Positions 1 through 4,339 of a stretch of 12,444 nt of DNA are shown in pieces. The DNA lies in NCBI RefSeq assembly GCF_002585305.1, contig NZ_NUNF01000055.1, positions 1 to 12,444 of the forward strand, written 5' to 3'. Source of the stretch: Bacillus sp. AFS037270. GTDB taxonomy: Bacteria; Bacillota; Bacilli; Bacillales_B; DSM-18226. Each line of letters starts with the position of its first letter. Position 1 is the stretch's first letter. Below the pieces are notes generated by a model. It was given only the letters and a program-made list of their open reading frames with translations. It did not search any database and was not told the origin of the DNA. The position numbers were made by a program, and so were the translations under genes.

Positions 1-73
1 GACACGCTGTTTCATTGACCTTCTGAACGAAAAATTCTCTAGTTTGGGCAATGAAGCAAGGATAAAATGGTGA
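1..73 (+). CDS. Possible 3' end of an unidentified gene (partial)
   Basis: One plus-strand frame is open from the window edge to a TGA at 71-73 and reads as a plausible C-terminus (...FIDLLNEKFSSLGNEARIKW). It stops just before the ysdC terminator, as the end of a convergent gene would. I do not recognise it. Twenty-odd codons is too little to prove coding, and one minus-strand frame is also open here, so this is weak. Confidence 0.2.
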   Translation, partial: TRCFIDLLNEKFSSLGNEARIKW

Positions 74-78
74 TTTCA

Positions 79-113
79 AAAAATAAACCCCCGGCTAACC
101 ATAAACCGAGGGT
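79..113 (-). terminator. Rho-independent terminator after ysdC
   Basis: Read on the minus strand, ACCCTCGG (113-106) pairs with CCGGGGGT (94-87) in an 8-bp stem with one T-G wobble and an 11-base loop. A T-rich run (86-79) follows. It begins 8 bases past the ysdC stop codon, so ysdC transcription should end here. Confidence 0.8.
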
Positions 114-120
114 CAGTATT

Positions 121-1206
121 TTATTCAAAGGTAATCTTATCAACCGTCTCTCGATCTAGACGCTTAATGACTTCAACAATCAATTTAACCGCATTTTCGT
201 AATCATCACGATGAAGCATGGCTGCATGTGAGTGGATATAACGAGTCGCAATCGTGATGGCAAGTGCTGGTACACCATTATGCGTCAAGTGAATCGAACC
301 GGCATCTGTACCACCGCCAGGGATCGATTCGAATTGATATGGAATATTCAACTCATCCGCAGTATCAGTGACAAAGTCACGCAGGCCTTTATGTGCCACC
401 ATAGAAGCATCATAAACCACGACTTGCGGTCCTTTCCCCATTTTGCTCATGGCTTCTCTTTCAGTGATTCCAGGAGTATCACCAGCAATACCAACGTCAA
501 CAGCAAAACCGATATCCGGTTGAATTTTATAAGTCGCTGTCTTCGCACCACGCAAACCGACCTCTTCTTGAACAGCGCCGACACCATAGACAACGTTTGG
601 ATGATCCACCCCTTGTAATTGCCTTAATACATCAATAGCAATCGCACAGCCAATTCGGTTATCCCATGCTTTTGCCAATAACATTTTTTCGTTATTCATG
701 ACGGTAAATTCAAAATATGGGACAACCATGTCGCCAGGACGAACACCCCACTCCTGCGCCTCCTCACGGCTTGAGGCACCAATATCAATAAACATGTCTT
801 TGATCTCAATTGGCTTCTTGCGGGCTTCTGCTGATAAAACATGCGGCGGTTTAGAACCAATAATACCTGTTACCTCACCATTTCTTGTCACAATCGTCAC
901 GCGCTGAGCCAGCATAACCTGTCCCCACCAGCCGCCTACTGTTTGAAAACGAAGGAAGCCTTTGTCGTCGATTTGTGTAATCATAAAGCCTACTTCATCC
1001 AAATGACCGGCTACCATAATTTTGGGGCCGCCCTCTTTCCCAACTTTTTTGGCGATTAAACTGCCCAGTCCATCAGAAGTGATTTCATCGGCATATGGAG
1101 ATATGTATTTTTTCATTATTTCGCGCACTTCACGCTCATTGCCGGGAATACCTTTGGCATCTGTTAAGTCCTTTAACATTGTTAATGTTTCGTCTAGTTT
1201 CGCCAT
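121..1206 (-). CDS. ysdC: M42-family metallo-aminopeptidase YsdC
   Basis: Cytoplasmic peptidase of family M42 (glutamyl aminopeptidase / FrvX / YpdE type), expected to cut N-terminal residues from peptides with a two-metal centre and to form large tetrahedral oligomers. The 361 residues match the family length. The metal and catalytic set is complete: H68 (VAGHLDE), D182 (AWDNR), E214 as catalytic base and E215 (QEEVG), D237 (VDVG) and H325 (RYIHSHA). A GGGTDAG stretch lies at 297-303. The ATG at 1206 is preceded by AGGGGG with a 7-base gap. It lies 71 bp downstream of the dUTPase gene on the same strand, with a possible promoter between them, and is followed by a terminator. The name rests on synteny with ysdA and ysdB as well as on the motifs. 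Substrate preference cannot be read from sequence. Confidence 0.93.
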   Translation of the reverse strand: MAKLDETLTMLKDLTDAKGIPGNEREVREIMKKYISPYADEITSDGLGSLIAKKVGKEGGPKIMVAGHLDEVGFMITQIDDKGFLRFQTVGGWWGQVMLAQRVTIVTRNGEVTGIIGSKPPHVLSAEARKKPIEIKDMFIDIGASSREEAQEWGVRPGDMVVPYFEFTVMNNEKMLLAKAWDNRIGCAIAIDVLRQLQGVDHPNVVYGVGAVQEEVGLRGAKTATYKIQPDIGFAVDVGIAGDTPGITEREAMSKMGKGPQVVVYDASMVAHKGLRDFVTDTADELNIPYQFESIPGGGTDAGSIHLTHNGVPALAITIATRYIHSHAAMLHRDDYENAVKLIVEVIKRLDRETVDKITFE

Positions 1207-1239
1207 GTTTAAACCCCCTAATAGGTATGTACAACCTTA

Positions 1240-1269
1240 ATTATACAAAACGAATTCGACCCGCTACAA
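1240..1269 (-). promoter_or_regulatory. Probable sigma-A promoter of ysdC
   Basis: Minus strand: TTGTAG (1269-1264), an 18-base spacer, then TATAAT (1245-1240) with an upstream TG (extended -10). It lies in the 71-bp gap before ysdC and would leave a 5' leader of roughly 25-30 bases. The -10 is perfect and the -35 is only fair. Confidence 0.55.
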
Positions 1270-1277
1270 ATTTTCTG

Positions 1278-1769
1278 CTAGTAATTATTTTGTTGTCTTT
1301 GATAATTTACTTCATTTTTTGCAAAATATGCCTTTTCTATATCCTCAATCGTAAATCCTAATAATGATGACAACTTTAGATATGACTCCACTAATTCTAC
1401 ATAATCATCAAAAGCCTTACTTTTTTGAAAATGACTAATGGATTCATAGACATGGAGAAACTGCTCAGTCACAGTTCTTACTGATTCTTGATCCTTTATA
1501 GCGATAGACTTTTGATCAAAACCGCACTCAATCCCTAGTGACAAGATAAAGTGAACCCCATCAACAAACTCTTCTAATACCACGTCTTTGGGTGACGAGG
1601 GTTTCACACTCCAAAACTTAAAGCATCGGGTCTCATTCGCTAATTCACCAATTTCGACCAATAAAGCAAGCACCTTCCTGTCAAACAAATCCTCATTTTC
1701 AAGCTCGTGTTTTTCTTCAATATGGGAATCCAATGCTCTTTGCATTTGAAAAAGTTTCTTTAATTCCAT
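1278..1769 (-). CDS. Dimeric (all-alpha) dUTP diphosphatase
   Basis: Predicted dUTPase of the dimeric, all-alpha NTP-pyrophosphohydrolase type (dUTPase_2 family), which hydrolyses dUTP to dUMP and pyrophosphate, keeping uracil out of DNA and supplying dTMP synthesis. The Mg-binding signature is visible: E39xxE42 (VEIGE) followed by E67xxD70 (EEFVD), with a conserved FKFW segment between. The length of 163 residues is typical. I chose the ATG at 1769 because AAGGAG lies 8 bases upstream. The in-frame GTG at 1778 overlaps that ribosome site and cannot use it. B. subtilis, as I recall, relies on unrelated trimeric dUTPases, so this gene marks a different solution. It could instead act on another (d)NTP, since the fold is shared by MazG-like enzymes. 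It is divergent from ysdB. Confidence 0.82.
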   Translation of the reverse strand: MELKKLFQMQRALDSHIEEKHELENEDLFDRKVLALLVEIGELANETRCFKFWSVKPSSPKDVVLEEFVDGVHFILSLGIECGFDQKSIAIKDQESVRTVTEQFLHVYESISHFQKSKAFDDYVELVESYLKLSSLLGFTIEDIEKAYFAKNEVNYQRQQNNY

Positions 1770-1792
1770 GACCAGCACTCCTTCTTTAGAAA

Positions 1793-1798
1793 ATTATA
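1793..1798 (-). promoter_or_regulatory. Possible -10 element for the dUTPase gene
   Basis: The minus strand has a perfect TATAAT here, about 24 bases before the dUTPase ATG. The -35 candidate (TTTCAC, 16-base spacing) is weak and coincides with the opposite-strand sigma-W -35 of ysdB. The implied leader is very short, so this remains tentative. Confidence 0.3.
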
Positions 1799-1815
1799 TT
1801 AAAACGATAAATAGG

Positions 1816-1841
1816 TGAAACTTCTTTCTACTCAAATCGTA
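1816..1841 (+). promoter_or_regulatory. Sigma-W (ECF) promoter of ysdB
   Basis: TGAAAC (1816-1821), exactly 16 bases, then CGTA (1838-1841) continuing as CGTATTA. This is a perfect match to the B. subtilis sigma-W consensus TGAAAC-N16-CGTA. It sits 38 bp before the ysdB ATG. B. subtilis ysdB is a known sigma-W regulon member, so position and target agree. Expression should rise under cell-envelope stress. Confidence 0.88.
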
Positions 1842-1879
1842 TTACAAGTAAAAATAGGTTAGTTACAGGGGGCAAATCC

Positions 1880-2266
1880 ATGATCTGGTTGCTGCGTTTC
1901 ATATTGTTGTTCTTACTTTTTTCCATCTTTTACTTGGGTATCAAATCATTATTCAATTCGTCCCGAAAACTTGATTCGGCACGTAGACATAAACGTTTTT
2001 TATTTCTTGATGATGAAGATATTAGAAAAAACTTTTTTGTAACCTATAAAGGCGTAGTGTTTGTTGGCGAAAAATATATGGGTGTAAAGGATGATAGCTT
2101 TGATGTTATATCAATCTTGATTTGGCCCGATCATACCGCAGCACTAAAAGGGCTTATCAAAGATGACTTCGTTTATCTAACTGAAAAAATACTTGAAAAA
2201 TATCCGAATGCGGAAATCCATTGGAAAAGCCCTGTGAACGAATTTTTACAGACTAGCCGTGTATGA
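1880..2266 (+). CDS. ysdB: YsdB, sigma-W-controlled membrane-anchored protein
   Basis: Small protein of 128 residues with one N-terminal transmembrane helix (about residues 2-24) followed by a basic stretch (RKLDSARRHKR) and a soluble domain of about 95 residues, most likely on the cytoplasmic side by the positive-inside rule. The biochemical function is unknown. In B. subtilis it belongs to the sigma-W envelope-stress regulon. The ATG at 1880 has AGGGGG (1867-1872) 7 bases upstream, and the sigma-W promoter lies directly before it. It is a plus-strand gene in a mostly minus-strand region, divergent from the dUTPase gene and convergent with ysdA, whose stop lies only 8 bp away. No terminator fits in that gap, so its transcript may run antisense into ysdA and rplT. 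Confidence 0.87.
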   Translation: MIWLLRFILLFLLFSIFYLGIKSLFNSSRKLDSARRHKRFLFLDDEDIRKNFFVTYKGVVFVGEKYMGVKDDSFDVISILIWPDHTAALKGLIKDDFVYLTEKILEKYPNAEIHWKSPVNEFLQTSRV

Positions 2267-2274
2267 TGCCATTT

Positions 2275-2535
2275 CTAGATGAGTATTTTTAAGAAGATAA
2301 TAAACTCTAGGATTGCAAGAATTGGAAAGCCAAGTTTAAAGGTTGTATGTTTTGTTTTATGACGGAAAGCTTGCATTCCTGCTGTTGTCCCAATCGCCCC
2401 GCCAAAGATCGCCACAAGCCAGAGTGTCCTCTCGCTAATTCTATACTGATGGTTTTTGGCTCGCTTTTTATCCTCTCCCATAATCAAAAGCCCAACTAAG
2501 TTCATGACAATCACCGCAATAAAGAATAGTTTCAT
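2275..2535 (-). CDS. ysdA: YsdA, DUF1294 membrane protein
   Basis: An 86-residue integral membrane protein of the DUF1294 family, function unknown. Three hydrophobic segments are visible: about 2-18, 36-55 and 67-86. Family marks are the DKKRAK stretch after the first helix, RISERTLW, the FGGAIG glycine cluster and FRHKTKH before the last helix. I start it at the ATG at 2535, which has AGGGG 8 bases upstream. A longer frame from 2571 would begin inside the rplT terminator hairpin and lacks a ribosome site. In B. subtilis it also follows rplT. Because a terminator separates them, expression needs read-through or a promoter I cannot see. Confidence 0.85.
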   Translation of the reverse strand: MKLFFIAVIVMNLVGLLIMGEDKKRAKNHQYRISERTLWLVAIFGGAIGTTAGMQAFRHKTKHTTFKLGFPILAILEFIIFLKILI

Positions 2536-2555
2536 TCCATTTTCCCCTTTTATAG

Positions 2556-2589
2556 AAAAAGCCATCCTCATGATGAGAATGGCTTTTTT
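2556..2589 (-). terminator. Rho-independent terminator after rplT
   Basis: Minus strand: AAAAAGCCATTCTCAT pairs with ATGAGGATGGCTTTTT through one wobble, with a tight loop, ending in TTTTT. It starts 3 bases after the rplT stop codon and ends about 20 bases before the ysdA ATG. The T-rich ends on both strands make it potentially bidirectional, so it could also stop a ysdB transcript that has crossed ysdA. Confidence 0.88.
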
Positions 2590-2592
2590 ATA

Positions 2593-2952
2593 TTACTTGT
2601 TATATTGTTGCTTAGCAACGTTTGCTAATTCAGCAAATGCATTTGCATCGCTAATTGCAAGTTCAGAAAGCATTTTGCGGTTTACTTCGATACCAGCAAG
2701 CTTTAAGCCATGCATTAAACGGCTGTAAGAAAGACCGTTGATACGAGCTGCTGCATTGATACGAGTAATCCAAAGTTTGCGGAAATCACGCTTAACCTGA
2801 CGACGGTCACGGAAAGCATATTGTAATGATTTCATAACCTGTTGGTTAGCAACTTTATATAATGTATGTTTTGAACCGTAATAACCTTTAGCTAATTTAA
2901 GAACTCTTTTACGACGTTTGCGGGTAACAGTACCGCCTTTTACACGTGGCAT
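2593..2952 (-). CDS. rplT: 50S ribosomal protein L20
   Basis: L20 (bL20), 119 residues, the normal length. It is an early-assembly 23S rRNA binding protein and, in Bacillus, represses its own operon by binding the infC leader. The sequence begins [16 protein letters not shown] with the very basic N-terminal extension, then [19 protein letters not shown] and the globular C-terminal domain ([19 protein letters not shown]). The start has GGAGGG 8 bases upstream. It is the third gene of infC-rpmI-rplT, 36 bp after rpmI, and is followed at once by a terminator. Confidence 0.98.
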   Translation of the reverse strand: MPRVKGGTVTRKRRKRVLKLAKGYYGSKHTLYKVANQQVMKSLQYAFRDRRQVKRDFRKLWITRINAAARINGLSYSRLMHGLKLAGIEVNRKMLSELAISDANAFAELANVAKQQYNK

Positions 2953-2988
2953 GGAATTTCCCTCCTATAATAAATCGATCACTTATAA

Positions 2989-3189
2989 TTATTTTACGTA
3001 AGTTAGTAAATGACGAATGCGTTTGAAATCGCCTTTTGAAACAAGACCTGCTTTGCGAAGTTTACGCTTAGCTTTTGTTGATTTGTTAGCGAATAAGTGG
3101 CTTGTATAAGCATGGTCACGCTTAAGTTGACCAGAACCAGTTTTCTTGAAACGCTTTGCAGCGCCGCGGTGAGTTTTCATTTTTGGCAT
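2989..3189 (-). CDS. rpmI: 50S ribosomal protein L35
   Basis: L35 (bL35), 66 residues, full length and strongly basic. Diagnostic segments are [20 protein letters not shown] at the N-terminus, the central [15 protein letters not shown] and the C-terminal [11 protein letters not shown]. It binds the 50S subunit. A strong GGGAGG ribosome site precedes the ATG at 3189. It lies 19 bp downstream of infC and 36 bp upstream of rplT, so the three are one transcription unit under the L20-responsive leader. Confidence 0.98.
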   Translation of the reverse strand: MPKMKTHRGAAKRFKKTGSGQLKRDHAYTSHLFANKSTKAKRKLRKAGLVSKGDFKRIRHLLTYVK

Positions 3190-3208
3190 TGTAATAGTCC
3201 TCCCTATA

Positions 3209-3724
3209 TTACTTATCGTTTTTAGGTGCTAAAACTAGGAACATGCTTCGTCCATCCATCTTAGGATGTGATTCAATCGTTGCAACTTCCTTGCACGCTT
3301 CGGAAAAACGGTCTAACACACGTTGACCGATTTCTTTATGGGTAATCGCCCGGCCTTTGAAACGGATTGACGCTTTTACTTTGTCGCCTTTTTCCAAAAA
3401 CTTAATGGCATTACGAAGCTTTGTATTAAAGTCATGTTCATCAATCGTTGGGCTTAGACGAACTTCTTTAGTAGTAATAATCTTTTGATTCTTACGAGCT
3501 TCTTTTTCTTTCTTTTGATTCTCGAATTTGAATTTGCCATAGTCCATAATCCGGGCTACCGGAGGCTTTGCATTTGGTGCAACAAGTACCAAATCAAGAT
3601 TTACTCTTCCGGCAATTTCCAATGCTTCGAACTTGGTTTTAATCCCCAATTGTTCGCCATTCTGGTCAATTAAACGAACTTCACGAGCACGGATGCCCTC
3701 ATTTAACAACATATCTTTGCTAAT
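3209..3724 (-). CDS. infC: Translation initiation factor IF-3 (ATT start)
   Basis: IF-3 binds the 30S subunit, prevents premature 50S joining and checks start-codon and initiator tRNA choice. The protein has an N-terminal domain (about 1-65) with the signature P50-F65 ([16 protein letters not shown]), a charged linker (about 66-84, rich in K, E and Q) and a C-terminal domain ([19 protein letters not shown]... through [17 protein letters not shown]). I start it at ATT 3724-3722, giving 171 residues beginning (M)[17 protein letters not shown], the family length. GGAGG (3738-3734) lies 9 bases upstream, with GGAGGTGG extending it. A preceding ATT at 3727 is the only other nearby choice. The longer frame from an ATG at 3820 adds 32 residues unlike IF-3 and runs through the ribosome site. 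Rare ATT starts are the known basis of IF-3 autocontrol. Confidence 0.95.
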   Translation of the reverse strand: MSKDMLLNEGIRAREVRLIDQNGEQLGIKTKFEALEIAGRVNLDLVLVAPNAKPPVARIMDYGKFKFENQKKEKEARKNQKIITTKEVRLSPTIDEHDFNTKLRNAIKFLEKGDKVKASIRFKGRAITHKEIGQRVLDRFSEACKEVATIESHPKMDGRSMFLVLAPKNDK

Positions 3725-3855
3725 AATTAGCCACCTCCAAGGTTTTATCAAGAATACAACGTCTGGGTACAAGAATAAGATCACCTTATTGTTTGACACC
3801 CTAATTTGATTGACAGGCATGAATTACTTTTAAAAGTGCTATTTCTTAAGTAAAC

Positions 3856-3890
3856 AAACAAAAAAGTGCGGATGAATACACCCACACTTT
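3856..3890 (-). terminator. Attenuator terminator in the infC leader
   Basis: Minus strand: AAAGTGTGGGTG (3890-3879) pairs with CATCCGCACTTT (3874-3863) in a 12-bp stem with two G-T wobbles and a 4-base loop, then a T-rich run. It lies about 120 bases after the infC promoter and about 130 bases before the infC start, so it must act as a regulated attenuator rather than a gene end. Confidence 0.88.
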
Positions 3891-4008
3891 ACAGAACATA
3901 AGTAATAAACAAAAAGTTCACGTAAAACCTGCCAACTGCTTAACTAGCGTCAATCAGGTGAGAAGCGGGTGCTTCTTCTTTTCCCAAAAATAAGTATTCA
4001 ATTTTACC
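3856..4008 (-). ncRNA. L20-type ribosomal leader of infC-rpmI-rplT
   Basis: The transcribed leader has, in order on the minus strand, a short hairpin AGAAGC-ACCC-GCTTCT (3976-3961), a second helix ACCTG...CAGGT (about 3959-3928) that encloses GCT/AGC pairing, and then the attenuator terminator. The stretch CGCTTCTCACCTGATTGACG resembles what I remember of the Firmicute L20 leader. In B. subtilis L20 binds this leader, which mimics its 23S rRNA site, and promotes termination. The 5' boundary is inferred from the promoter. Confidence 0.78.
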
Positions 4009-4014
4009 TTAGTA

Positions 4015-4043
4015 ACTATATCATAGCTAAGATTCCTTGTCAA
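4015..4043 (-). promoter_or_regulatory. Sigma-A promoter of infC-rpmI-rplT
   Basis: Minus strand: TTGACA (4043-4038), a 17-base spacer, then TATAGT (4020-4015). The -35 is perfect and the -10 is one base off TATAAT. It implies transcription from about 4008 and a leader of roughly 285 bases before the infC ATT codon. Confidence 0.85.
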
Positions 4044-4234
4044 ACGAACTATTTTTCTTTGACAACGAAATTTATTGTAGCAAGAAACAAAAAATTATTC
4101 AATAGTTTTTTTCTAAAAATGCTGTTATAGCCTTTCCAAATGCTCTTGTTCATTCATGATTATCAACCAGCTGATAAACAACAATCTTCCACGAAAGGCT
4201 GTCGACAGGCGGGTTTGATAGGTAAAAGGTACTG
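4044..4234. other. Divergent intergenic spacer
   Basis: About 190 AT-rich bases between the infC promoter and the plus-strand Pho-type promoter. I find no convincing gene. It holds a palindromic stretch TATCAACCAGCTGATA (4161-4176) and a distant 8-bp inverted pair (AGCCTTTC 4129-4136 with GAAAGGCT 4193-4200), neither of which I can assign a role. Confidence 0.5.
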
Positions 4235-4297
4235 TTTATGCTCCTTTTACAGAAGATTAATATTCTAGTAATTCCCACTTTACAATTCTCCTATAGT
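4235..4297 (+). promoter_or_regulatory. Probable PhoP-activated promoter (PHO box array and -10)
   Basis: TTTACA-like units occur at exact 11-bp steps: TTTATG (4235), TTTACA (4246), TTAATA (4257), GTAATT (4268, poor) and TTTACA (4279). A -10 hexamer TATAGT follows at 4292-4297. Taking that as -12 to -7, the last unit ends at -20 and the array reaches back to about -58. The PhoP core site in B. subtilis is several TT(A/T/C)ACA repeats with 11-bp spacing ending near -20, so both phase and position fit. No -35 box is present, as expected for an activated promoter. PhoP binding is inferred, not shown. Confidence 0.68.
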
Positions 4298-4339
4298 TTT
4301 ATGTTTGAAATACATAAACTTATAGGAGATGGATATGAA

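Noticed and set aside
232..1240. Several plus-strand open frames over ysdC
   Set aside because: They are antisense shadows of a well-supported gene, lack ribosome sites and resemble no known protein.
1770..1778. GTG start for the dUTPase at 1778
   Set aside because: It overlaps the AAGGAG ribosome site. The ATG at 1769 has correct spacing.
3725..3820. N-terminal extension of IF-3 from an ATG at 3820
   Set aside because: The 32 extra residues do not resemble IF-3, and the frame runs through the GGAGGTGG ribosome site of the ATT start.
4129..4200. Inverted pair AGCCTTTC / GAAAGGCT
   Set aside because: Only 8 bp with a 56-base gap, not followed by a T run. It is compatible with chance.
4238..4339. 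Longer GDPD-PhoD start at 4238 or 4301
   Set aside because: These codons lie within or before the predicted promoter and lack ribosome sites. A normal Sec signal peptide begins at 4340.
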